From: Flavobacteriaceae bacterium
GTDB lineage: Bacteria > Bacteroidota > Bacteroidia > Flavobacteriales > Flavobacteriaceae
Length of the DNA stretch: 9,616 nt
Reading direction: 5' to 3'
Assembly (NCBI GenBank): GCA_030618945.1
Contig: JAUXCI010000079.1
Span: 1 to 9,616 of the forward strand
The translations under genes and the position numbers were made by a program. Each line of letters begins with the position of its first letter. Position 1 is the first letter of the stretch. The notes under the pieces were generated by a model. That model did not search any database. It had not been told where the DNA came from and saw only the letters and a program-made list of their open reading frames with translations. Below, piece by piece: positions 1 through 6,369 of this stretch.

Positions 1-194
1 ACCCTAACTTTATAGTCTTTGAAATTCTCGTAGCTGATATTGGCTTGGTAGGTTTCTCCTTCAAAGTTCTCTATGATATCATCATCAGTATTCGGGCTCG
101 TAAAACGGTAAAGCAGATAACTGAGCACAATAATCAAAACAAGCAAGGTCCACCCTATGATCTTAATGACCTTCCTTATCCAGTTTTTTTTCAT
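1..194 (-). CDS. N-terminal part of a membrane-anchored protein, possibly an alpha/beta hydrolase (truncated by window edge)
   Basis: Only the first 64 codons lie in the window; the gene continues past the left edge. The protein begins MKKNWIRKVIKIIGW, a basic stretch, followed by a hydrophobic segment at about residues 12-30 (TLLVLIIVLSYLLY). This is a likely single N-terminal membrane anchor or uncleaved signal. A short acidic linker (SPNTDDDIIENF, about 34-45) follows, then the start of a folded domain (YQANISYENFKDYKVRV). This arrangement recalls flavobacterial alpha/beta-fold hydrolases that carry an N-terminal anchor, but no catalytic motif is visible, so that family is an inference. 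The ATG (192-194) lies only 9 bp after the stop of the hotdog thioesterase on the same strand, so the two are probably co-transcribed. There is no convincing Shine-Dalgarno sequence, which is normal for Bacteroidota. Confidence 0.7.
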   Translation of the reverse strand, partial: MKKNWIRKVIKIIGWTLLVLIIVLSYLLYRFTSPNTDDDIIENFEGETYQANISYENFKDYKVR

Positions 195-203
195 TTTGCG
201 ATT

Positions 204-620
204 TTATTTCTTTGCCAACACGATGCAGGTCAGCTTACAAATAGAAATCAGCCTACCTTCTTCATCTTCAATTTTTATCTCCCACAAATGTGTGGATCTT
301 CCTTTGTGAATAATTCTGGCCGTAGCCTGCACTATTCCAGTCTTAACACTCCGTAAATGATTAGCATTGATCTCGATCCCTCTAACTTCTGTCCTATCAT
401 CTTTGGTAAAATAATGTGAAGCGGCACTTCCTACGCTTTCCGCTAGGGCAACCGTGGCGCCTCCGTGTAAAAGCCCCATTGGCTGATGTACCCTGCTATT
501 AACCGGCATGGTCGCTACAAGGTAATCACTTCCAATTTCAGTATAGTGTATGTCAAGCGTTTCCATAAGTGTATTTTTATTTATGGAATTCAGCTTTTCT
601 AATATGTCTTTTGAATTCAT
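204..620 (-). CDS. PaaI/MenI-like hotdog-fold acyl-CoA thioesterase
   Basis: A complete 138-residue single-domain hotdog thioesterase, expected to hydrolyse a CoA thioester in the cytoplasm. The core motif HQPMGLLHGGATVALAES (residues 45-62) matches the YdiI (MenI)/EntH subgroup of the PaaI superfamily. By analogy, the predicted active-site residues are Gln46, His52, Gly53 and the general base Glu61. The later INANHLRS stretch (84-91) and the closing strand HLWEIKIEDEEGRL (111-124) also match this subgroup. The N-terminal helix (LEKLNSINKNTLMETL) aligns with the start of E. coli EntH, which supports the ATG at 618-620 over the internal Met19. In menaquinone-using Flavobacteriia a DHNA-CoA thioesterase role is plausible, but no men gene is visible here and aryl-CoA substrates are equally possible. 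The gene heads a likely operon with the anchored protein 9 bp downstream. Confidence 0.9.
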   Translation of the reverse strand: MNSKDILEKLNSINKNTLMETLDIHYTEIGSDYLVATMPVNSRVHQPMGLLHGGATVALAESVGSAASHYFTKDDRTEVRGIEINANHLRSVKTGIVQATARIIHKGRSTHLWEIKIEDEEGRLISICKLTCIVLAKK

Positions 621-648
621 TAGCGAATGAAATTTATGGGACTTTTAA

Positions 649-655
649 CAAAGTA
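649..655 (-). promoter_or_regulatory. Possible -7 box of the thioesterase operon
   Basis: On the minus strand this reads TACTTTG, one base shorter than the Bacteroidota -7 consensus TAnnTTTG. It sits 28 nt before the thioesterase ATG. No well-spaced TTTG -33 box was confirmed, so this is a weak call based on position and partial match. Confidence 0.3.
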
Positions 656-681
656 AAAGTAACACTTTTGGATTAAAGTAT

Positions 682-689
682 TAATTTTG
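682..689 (+). promoter_or_regulatory. -7 promoter box (TAATTTTG) of the pRiA4b ORF-3-like gene
   Basis: TAATTTTG is an exact fit to the Bacteroidota sigma-A -7 element TAnnTTTG. It lies 22 nt before the ATG at 712, so the transcript would have a very short leader. The nearest upstream TTTTG (666-670) is closer than the usual 17-23 nt spacing, so a proper -33 box is not evident. Confidence 0.5.
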
Positions 690-711
690 CACAAACTTAT
701 TGAACACTGTC

Positions 712-1215
712 ATGGTATACAAAATCAGGGTAATTTTAAATATTGAAGAGGACACAATTAGAGATATTGCAATTGATGCCTCCTCGAGCTTGGAAGATCT
801 TCACAATATGATCACCAATTCATTTGAATTTGCAGGTGACGAAATGGCTTCTTTTTATCGATCTGACGAAACATGGGTTCAAGGAGAAGAATTCCCCTTA
901 TTTGACATGAGTGATGGCCATGAGAAAAAAATTCAGATGAGTGATATCAAGATTGATCAGCTATTGTTGAATGAAAGCGATAAAATGATCTATATCTATG
1001 ATTTTTTTAATATGTGGTCCTTTTATGTGGAGTTAATAACATCTGATTTTAATCACAAGAAGGCAACTTTACCCAGTCTTCTTTTTTCATTAGGGATTGT
1101 ACCAAAAAATGCCCCAGAGGTGCAATTCGAAAGTGAAGTTCTTTCAGAAGATACTTTTGAGGATGAATTCCTTGAAGACATCAATGAAGATTTTATGGAT
1201 TTCAACTATAATTAA
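712..1215 (+). CDS. Plasmid pRiA4b ORF-3 family (IS1096 passenger TnpR-like) protein
   Basis: A 167-residue cytoplasmic protein that I assign to the pRiA4b ORF-3-like family (PF07929). Family features visible are the opening strand VYKIRVIL, a following acidic strand (EDTIRDIAIDASSSLEDLHNMI), the FxFxGDEMASFY-type segment, and MIYIYDFFNMWSFYVEL near the middle. The family name comes from a plasmid ORF and an IS1096 passenger gene. Flavobacterial copies are usually stand-alone chromosomal genes and the biochemical role is unknown. The C-terminal tail of about 30 residues is strikingly acidic (SEDTFEDEFLEDINEDFMDF). A TTG four codons upstream (700) is in frame, but the ATG at 712 is preferred because the conserved domain begins directly there and the -7 box at 682-689 would place transcription initiation very close to the TTG. 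No transposase or terminal repeats lie nearby. The gene converges on the kinase-like gene. Confidence 0.85.
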   Translation: MVYKIRVILNIEEDTIRDIAIDASSSLEDLHNMITNSFEFAGDEMASFYRSDETWVQGEEFPLFDMSDGHEKKIQMSDIKIDQLLLNESDKMIYIYDFFNMWSFYVELITSDFNHKKATLPSLLFSLGIVPKNAPEVQFESEVLSEDTFEDEFLEDINEDFMDFNYN

Positions 1216-1233
1216 GCACCTTATTTACACTCC

Positions 1234-1261
1234 TCGAACAGGATTTGTTTGTCGAATTTTT
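1234..1261. terminator. Weak possible terminator between convergent genes
   Basis: TCGAACA (1234-1240) can pair with TGTCGA (1250-1255) with one bulged A, followed by a short T-rich run (1257-1261). It lies in the 61-bp gap between two convergent genes, where a terminator is expected. The stem is short and imperfect, so confidence is low. Confidence 0.25.
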
Positions 1262-1276
1262 ATCTATGAATATCCT

Positions 1277-2338
1277 TTATCTTATGATATATGCGTTCGC
1301 GTTTTCATAATTTCTTACCACAAAATTGAACACAACATTAAGGATTTCACCCATATTCTTGCAATTTTTAAAATCCTTGTCATGGGTATAATCTATAAGA
1401 TCCTTTTTGAGCATCTCAATATTCTCTGGCGTAGATATAAGATCGTTCTTCATGCATTTCATCAAACGCTTGGTCCTGTTACCAGTACTTATTAAACGTT
1501 TTGCCAAAGCAGATCTTTCTTCTTCTTTATACTGACTAATAGATTCTTTATCCAGATTTTCATCTACCATTTTCACAAACTCATAATTATCTGCAAAAAA
1601 TTGCGGCCTGTATACTTTGAGTTTTCCTTCAAAACTCTGTTGATCAAAATCCATGGCTCTTATCCTGTATTGCACCTGATCAAAATCATGCGTAGGTACA
1701 ATCACATAATTATAGGACCTCATATCTCCCAACAGTCTCAAGGTACTTCTTTCATTAAATTTTACAAATTCTTTTGACAAACGCTGTTTCTCTACCTTCG
1801 GAATATTATCCAGATTTTCATCCATAAACATGTCTCCCGGAATACCCAGCACATGCTCCTCAATCAAAGTGTCTTTATATATTAAAAAATTAATGTGATT
1901 CGGCGAAAGAAGGTGCTCAAATTCAAGCCCATAAACCCTTGATGCATCGGCTTTCTTGACATAGATATAGGTATAATTATCATTTAAAATATTTCTGACT
2001 TTTACCCTAAATGGCTTGGAATTACCAAAGGTACAATAGTCAATTTCGTCAATAATTAAATTATCAATAATCTTTTCACTACCATCTCCATGCAGGATAT
2101 TATACATCCGTTTTAAACTCAAATCTATCTCCCTCTGTTCATATTCTGGATAATAAACCCTGATCCACAAAGTATCTTTATCATATTTGTCATAAACTGT
2201 AATAGATCCCGAAAATCTTAAAAGATCGTCATAAAAAATAGGGATCTTGATACTCCTGTTATATGTAGCAAGATAGTCGTACAACTCCTTGTTTATAGGG
2301 AAAGTCGGCTTTTTTCGTGAAATTAATCGTTCATCCAT
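1277..2338 (-). CDS. Conserved-type hypothetical protein with a protein-kinase/APH-like residue layout
   Basis: A 353-residue cytoplasmic protein with no signal peptide or membrane segment. I do not recognise a named family. The residue order resembles a kinase-like fold. Counting from the chosen Met, there is a glycine-containing strand-turn (TFGNSKPFRVKV, about 103-114), a lysine-bearing strand (YIYVKK, 124-129), a helix with Glu (YGLEFEHLL, 136-144), a hinge-like LIEEHVLGIPG (158-168), and a catalytic-loop-like LGDMRSYNY (203-211). The last of these has Asp205 and Asn210 five residues apart, as in HRDxKxxN or HGDLHxxN. Then comes a DFG-position-like RAMDFD (227-232). The C-terminal about 110 residues are helical and charged. 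Activity is unproven and it could be a pseudokinase. The ATG at 2336-2338 is chosen because AGAAGG lies just upstream; a TTG seven codons earlier (2359) is less likely. It is divergent from the ABC exporter. Confidence 0.85.
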   Translation of the reverse strand: MDERLISRKKPTFPINKELYDYLATYNRSIKIPIFYDDLLRFSGSITVYDKYDKDTLWIRVYYPEYEQREIDLSLKRMYNILHGDGSEKIIDNLIIDEIDYCTFGNSKPFRVKVRNILNDNYTYIYVKKADASRVYGLEFEHLLSPNHINFLIYKDTLIEEHVLGIPGDMFMDENLDNIPKVEKQRLSKEFVKFNERSTLRLLGDMRSYNYVIVPTHDFDQVQYRIRAMDFDQQSFEGKLKVYRPQFFADNYEFVKMVDENLDKESISQYKEEERSALAKRLISTGNRTKRLMKCMKNDLISTPENIEMLKKDLIDYTHDKDFKNCKNMGEILNVVFNFVVRNYENANAYIIR

Positions 2339-2342
2339 TAAT

Positions 2343-2348
2343 CCTTCT
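2343..2348 (-). promoter_or_regulatory. Shine-Dalgarno-like site (AGAAGG) deciding the start of the kinase-like gene
   Basis: On the minus strand AGAAGG precedes the ATG at 2336-2338 by 4 nt (AGAAGGATTAATG). It is the clearest Shine-Dalgarno-like sequence in a window where most genes have none, and it favours this ATG over the in-frame TTG at 2357-2359. Confidence 0.5.
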
Positions 2349-2456
2349 TTTATTGTCAATGCATCTTTGACGAATTTAATAAACTTTGCGCCCAGAACCT
2401 AACATAAAAATTCAAGCTCGATTTTTTTAGTAACATTTATTCACTAAGCTCGTCAT

Positions 2457-2468
2457 ATTGATGTCAAT
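2457..2468. promoter_or_regulatory. Small palindrome upstream of the ABC exporter (possible operator)
   Basis: ATTGATGTCAAT is an inverted repeat (ATTGA-TG-TCAAT) 14 bp before the TTG start of the ABC ATPase gene. It lies in the 144-bp divergent region between that gene and the kinase-like gene. The same region holds two direct copies of AAGCTCG (2414-2420 and 2446-2452). These could be regulator sites, but the motifs are short and may be chance. No clean TAnnTTTG box was found here. Confidence 0.2.
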
Positions 2469-2482
2469 TCAAATTAAAAATC

Positions 2483-3382
2483 TTGGAAACGATCTTATCG
2501 CTTAAACAACTTCATAAAAAATTTGGTAGAATTCACGCTGTAAATGACTTGTCATTTGACATTCAAAAAGGCAATGTTTATGGGATACTTGGCCCTAATG
2601 GCAGTGGTAAGTCCACTACTTTGGGCATCATCTTAAACGTGGTCAACAAAACTTCAGGAAGTTTTAGCTGGTTTGATGGTAATATTTCTACACACCAGGC
2701 CTTAAAAAAAGTTGGAGCTATCATTGAACGACCTAATTTCTACCCCTATATGTCGGCTTATGAAAACTTAAAATTGGTTTGCAAAATAAAAGAAATATCT
2801 TATGATAAAATTGATCAAAAATTAAAGGATGTACATCTTTTTGAAAGGCGAGACAGCAAATTTAAAACCTTTTCCCTTGGGATGAAACAACGTCTGGCAA
2901 TAGCTTCGGCTTTGTTAAACAACCCTGAGATATTGATTCTGGATGAACCTACCAATGGACTGGACCCTCAGGGAATCCATGAAATAAGAAGAATCATAAA
3001 AAGAATCGCATCCAATGGCACCACTATTTTATTGGCTTCTCACCTCCTTGATGAAGTTGAAAAAGTTTGCAGCCACGTTGTGGTGATTAGAAACGGTATC
3101 AAACTTTATGCAGGAAGAGTAGATGAAATGACCTCAACTCATGGCATCATTGAATTGTCAACTGAAAGTTCTAATACAGAATTGTTTAAGGCTCTTACAG
3201 ATTATGAGGGTATAGAAAGTGTTAGTGAAGAGGATGGGAAAATCTTCCTTAAATTGAACAAAGATATTTCCGCATCCGCATTGAATACCTATTTGATGAA
3301 AAATAATATCATGCTCTCTCATTTGTTAAAAAGGCAACCAACTTTAGAGCAACAATTCTTAAGCTTAACCAATAACAACTGA
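2483..3382 (+). CDS. ABC-2 type exporter, ATP-binding subunit
   Basis: A 299-residue cytoplasmic ATPase that should energise the permease encoded 24 bp downstream. All nucleotide-binding motifs are present: Walker A GPNGSGKST (37-45), Q-loop region around 81-90 (IERPNFYPYM), signature FSLGMKQRL (130-138), Walker B LILDEP (151-156) with catalytic Glu155, D-loop GLD (159-161) and H-loop His187 (LLASH). After the ATPase core (about 1-215) there is an extra C-terminal domain of about 85 residues, typical of BcrA/CcmA-like single-domain ATPases of the drug, lantibiotic or lipid export type. The substrate cannot be told. The start is TTG: the next in-frame ATG is at residue 90, beyond Walker A. No Shine-Dalgarno sequence is visible. 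The likely operon is ATPase-permease, possibly with uvrB. Confidence 0.93.
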   Translation: METILSLKQLHKKFGRIHAVNDLSFDIQKGNVYGILGPNGSGKSTTLGIILNVVNKTSGSFSWFDGNISTHQALKKVGAIIERPNFYPYMSAYENLKLVCKIKEISYDKIDQKLKDVHLFERRDSKFKTFSLGMKQRLAIASALLNNPEILILDEPTNGLDPQGIHEIRRIIKRIASNGTTILLASHLLDEVEKVCSHVVVIRNGIKLYAGRVDEMTSTHGIIELSTESSNTELFKALTDYEGIESVSEEDGKIFLKLNKDISASALNTYLMKNNIMLSHLLKRQPTLEQQFLSLTNNN

Positions 3383-3406
3383 TCTTAAAACACCAAAGCG
3401 CATACT

Positions 3407-4243
3407 ATGTTCAGATTACTCGGTATAGAAATTCAAAAATTAAAAAACAGCAGAGCCAGCAAAGTACTTATCATCACCTATTTTACTTTGCTTACCTCTA
3501 TTGCACTTATTGCCGCCATTAAATTTGACATTGGCCCTGTACAGTTTCATCTTGCGGAACAGGGCATTTTCAACTTTCCATATATATGGCATTTCAATAC
3601 ATTTATTGCCGCATTTTTTAAAATATTTTTGTTGCTGGTCATCGTGTCTATGATATCCAATGAATACAGCAATAAAACCCTAAAACAAAATTTGATTGAT
3701 GGCCTGAGTAAAAAAGAATTTATTCTGAGCAAGTTTTATACCGTCCTGACCTTTGCCCTTATATCGACAGTTTTTGTCTTTTTTGTTTCTATAGTTCTTG
3801 GCTTGATTTATTCAGATTATAACGAATTCTCGATCATATTTTCTGATCTCGAATTCTTAGTGGCCTTTTTTGTTAAACTCTTAGGGTTCTTTTCTATGGG
3901 TTTGTTTTTAGGCATGTTAATCAAGCGATCAGCCTTTGCAGTTGGTGCCATGGTCATTTGGTTCATTGGCGAAAATATGGGCTACAGCCTTTTCAAATGG
4001 AAATTTTTTAGAGATACGGATATTGCTGATAACATCTTTCAGTTTGCTCCTTTAAAAGCGATGTGGAATTTAATTGATGAGCCTTTCTCAAGACTAAATG
4101 CAGTGAAGACCCTGGCTTCGCAGATTGGTGAAGATATCACCTCGGATTATGGTCTTCATTGGTACGAGATTGCCATTGTACTGGGATGGACCTTTATTTT
4201 TATATACGGTTCCTATTATTTATTAAAGATCCGAGACCTTTAA
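3407..4243 (+). CDS. ABC-2 type exporter, permease subunit
   Basis: A 278-residue integral inner-membrane protein, partner of the preceding ATPase. About six membrane segments can be read at residues 19-40, 63-83, 113-135, 149-171, 175-195 and 253-274. Between the second and third lies the sequence ISNEYSNKTLKQNLIDGLSK (83-102) followed by KEFILSK. This is the cytosolic coupling-helix pattern (EYS..T.......G.S...F...K) of ABC-2 permeases such as the BcrB/NatB group. A larger loop before the last helix (about 196-252) probably faces the periplasm. The start ATG at 3407 has no clear Shine-Dalgarno sequence, but the frame and the amphipathic N-terminus (MFRLLGIEIQKLKNSR), which is typical of these permeases, support it. 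The substrate is unknown. Confidence 0.9.
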   Translation: MFRLLGIEIQKLKNSRASKVLIITYFTLLTSIALIAAIKFDIGPVQFHLAEQGIFNFPYIWHFNTFIAAFFKIFLLLVIVSMISNEYSNKTLKQNLIDGLSKKEFILSKFYTVLTFALISTVFVFFVSIVLGLIYSDYNEFSIIFSDLEFLVAFFVKLLGFFSMGLFLGMLIKRSAFAVGAMVIWFIGENMGYSLFKWKFFRDTDIADNIFQFAPLKAMWNLIDEPFSRLNAVKTLASQIGEDITSDYGLHWYEIAIVLGWTFIFIYGSYYLLKIRDL

Positions 4244-4269
4244 AATAGTGAATTGAAAGTGCTATTTTT
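4242..4269 (+). other. AT-rich hairpin between the permease gene and uvrB
   Basis: AAAATAG (4242-4248) and CTATTTT (4262-4268) form a perfect 7-bp inverted repeat with a 13-nt loop, which two G-T pairs could extend inward, and a T run on the right arm. The left arm starts inside the permease stop codon and the right arm ends 6 nt before the uvrB ATG. It could be a weak or partial terminator, or a structure that modulates uvrB translation. With only one G-C pair in the perfect stem it is not a strong terminator. Confidence 0.35.
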
Positions 4270-4274
4270 ACGGG

Positions 4275-6266
4275 ATGAAATTTAAAATTCAATCTGATTT
4301 TAAACCTACTGGAGATCAGCCAAAGGCAATTGATCAACTCGTAAAAGGAATAGTCGACAATGAACGCTATCAGGTATTACTAGGTGTTACCGGATCGGGT
4401 AAGACCTTTACCGTTGCAAATGTTATTGAACAAGTGCAAAAACCCACGCTTGTTTTGGCGCATAACAAAACACTTGCGGGTCAGCTATATTCAGAATTTA
4501 AGCAGTTTTTTCCTAATAATGCGGTTGAGTACTTTGTTTCTTATTATGACTACTATCAGCCCGAAGCCTTTATTCCTTCCACTGGATTATACATAGAAAA
4601 AGACTTATCTATCAATGATGAAATTGAAAGAATGCGTCTCAGTACTACTTCGTCACTGCTATCAGGAAGAAGAGATGTGTTGGTTGTAGCCTCTGTTTCA
4701 TGCATATATGGTATAGGGAACCCCATTGAATTCAAGAAAAATGTGATTACGCTTGAAGTTGACCAGTCTATTTCAAGAACCAAGTTTCTTCACCAACTTG
4801 TTACAAGTTTGTATTCGCGTACAGAAGAAGAGGTTAAGAGCGGAACTTTTAAAGTTAAGGGAGATACCATTACCATCTACCCATCCTATGGAGAGTACGG
4901 GTTTAGGATTCATTTTTTTGGAAATGAAATTGAAGAAATGGAAAGTTTTGACCTTATCAATAATGAGATTATTGATAAATTTCAAAGCCTGACCATTTAT
5001 CCAGCAAATCTATTTGTGACCTCCCCTGATGTATTGCAAAATGCCATTCATGATATTCAGGATGACCTCATGAAACAATATGACTTTTTTATAGAAACCG
5101 GCAGGTCTCTGGAAGCCAAAAGGATAAAAGAAAGAACAGAATTTGATCTTGAAATGATCAGAGAATTGGGTTACTGCAGTGGTATTGAGAATTATTCAAG
5201 GTATTTGGACGGGCGTGATCCAGGAACAAGGCCCTTTTGCTTACTCGACTACTTTCCTGATGATTATCTTATGCTTGTTGATGAAAGTCACGTTACCATT
5301 CCTCAGGTACACGCCATGTATGGTGGAGACAGGTCCAGAAAAGAGAATTTAGTGGAATATGGTTTCAGGCTTCCTGCTGCCATGGACAACAGGCCCCTTA
5401 AGTTTGAAGAATTTGAAGCCATACAGAATCAAGTGATCTATATAAGTGCCACCCCTGCTGATTATGAATTACAACACAGTGAAGGCGTATTTGTTGAACA
5501 GGTCATCCGGCCCACCGGTTTATTAGATCCCGAAATTGACGTAAGACCCAGTTTGAATCAAATTGATGATCTCATTGAAGAAATTCAAAAACGAGTGGAC
5601 CTTGACGAAAGGACCCTAGTGACTACATTGACAAAAAGAATGGCGGAAGAGCTCACAAAATACTTGTCAAGAATTCATATCAGATGCAGGTATATTCATT
5701 CTGATGTGGATACCCTCGAGCGGATAGAAATTATGAATGATCTTCGAAAGGGTTTGTTTGATGTTTTAATTGGTGTGAATTTGCTAAGGGAAGGACTTGA
5801 TCTTCCTGAGGTCTCCTTGGTCGCCATTTTGGATGCGGATAAAGAAGGTTTTTTAAGGAGTCACAGATCACTTACCCAAACGGTGGGAAGAGCTGCCAGA
5901 AATGTAAATGGAAAAGCTATCCTGTATGCAGACAAAATTACCAGAAGTATGCAGCTTACTATGGACGAAACAACAAGACGGCGCGAAAAACAGCTCAAAT
6001 ACAATGTGAAAAAAGGCATCGTTCCTACCCAAATTAAAAAAAATATTGACGACTCAATGTCAAAAAAACAACTTACTACATACCAATATGATTCTGCCAA
6101 TTCGCAAGCTACTGAACATGAATTGCAGTATTTATCCAAGCCTGAATTAGAAAAGAGAATCAGAGAAAAAAGGAAAGATATGGAGCAAGCTGCCAAGGCT
6201 TTGGATTTTTTAATTGCGGCGCAACTCAGAGACGAAATCAAGGAATTGCAAAAGCATTTGCACTAA
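4275..6266 (+). CDS. uvrB: UvrABC excinuclease subunit B
   Basis: A complete 663-residue UvrB, the DNA-damage-verifying helicase-like subunit of nucleotide excision repair. It works with UvrA for damage loading and UvrC for incision, in the cytoplasm on DNA. Visible landmarks: Q-motif region DFKPTGDQPKAI (8-19), Walker A GVTGSGKT (37-44), motif Ia LVLAHNKTLAGQL (59-71), the damage-probing beta-hairpin beginning YYDYYQPEAFIP (90-101), motif II DESH (336-339), ISATPADYE (390-398), motif V around LLREGLDLPEVS (503-514), motif VI QTVGRAARN (535-543), and the C-terminal UVR coiled-coil domain (about 623-658, ELEKRIREKRKDMEQAA) that binds UvrC. Length is normal for the family. The ATG at 4275 gives the standard N-terminus. 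The gene starts 31 bp after the permease gene on the same strand, so read-through from the ABC operon is possible. No SOS-type box was recognised. Confidence 0.98.
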   Translation: MKFKIQSDFKPTGDQPKAIDQLVKGIVDNERYQVLLGVTGSGKTFTVANVIEQVQKPTLVLAHNKTLAGQLYSEFKQFFPNNAVEYFVSYYDYYQPEAFIPSTGLYIEKDLSINDEIERMRLSTTSSLLSGRRDVLVVASVSCIYGIGNPIEFKKNVITLEVDQSISRTKFLHQLVTSLYSRTEEEVKSGTFKVKGDTITIYPSYGEYGFRIHFFGNEIEEMESFDLINNEIIDKFQSLTIYPANLFVTSPDVLQNAIHDIQDDLMKQYDFFIETGRSLEAKRIKERTEFDLEMIRELGYCSGIENYSRYLDGRDPGTRPFCLLDYFPDDYLMLVDESHVTIPQVHAMYGGDRSRKENLVEYGFRLPAAMDNRPLKFEEFEAIQNQVIYISATPADYELQHSEGVFVEQVIRPTGLLDPEIDVRPSLNQIDDLIEEIQKRVDLDERTLVTTLTKRMAEELTKYLSRIHIRCRYIHSDVDTLERIEIMNDLRKGLFDVLIGVNLLREGLDLPEVSLVAILDADKEGFLRSHRSLTQTVGRAARNVNGKAILYADKITRSMQLTMDETTRRREKQLKYNVKKGIVPTQIKKNIDDSMSKKQLTTYQYDSANSQATEHELQYLSKPELEKRIREKRKDMEQAAKALDFLIAAQLRDEIKELQKHLH

Positions 6267-6369
6267 TTTTTCCTATCTCAAACTGAAATCCTTTTAATGA
6301 GAGGCCGATTACTGCAACTTTATTGAAAAATCATTAACTTGCGATGGGAATGCACCAATTCTTTATGCT

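Noticed and set aside
45..356. Open plus-strand frame of 103 codons
   Set aside because: It lies antisense to the anchored protein and the thioesterase, and its translation has no recognisable domain; it is a shadow of the real minus-strand genes.
712..1215. Evidence for a plasmid or insertion sequence
   Set aside because: The plasmid/IS1096 family name is historical. No transposase, inverted terminal repeats or target duplication are visible around the gene.
1097..1495. Open plus-strand frame of 132 codons overlapping the end of the pRiA4b ORF-3-like gene
   Set aside because: It overlaps two better-supported genes and its translation looks like an out-of-frame product rich in Ile, Phe and Tyr.
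2461..2505. Short frame starting ATG (MSIQIKNLGNDLIA), resembling the first residues of an ABC ATPase in another frame, suggesting a frameshift
   Set aside because: The TTG-started frame already gives a full ABC N-terminus (ETILSLKQLHKKFG), so no frameshift is needed; the resemblance is probably chance.
5861..6241. Open minus-strand frame of 126 codons antisense to the 3' end of uvrB
   Set aside because: It lies wholly inside uvrB and shows no start signal or recognisable domain; a typical antisense shadow.
6267..6310. Possible terminator after uvrB (TCTCA and TGAGA arms)
   Set aside because: The stem is only about 5 bp with a long loop and is not followed by a T run.
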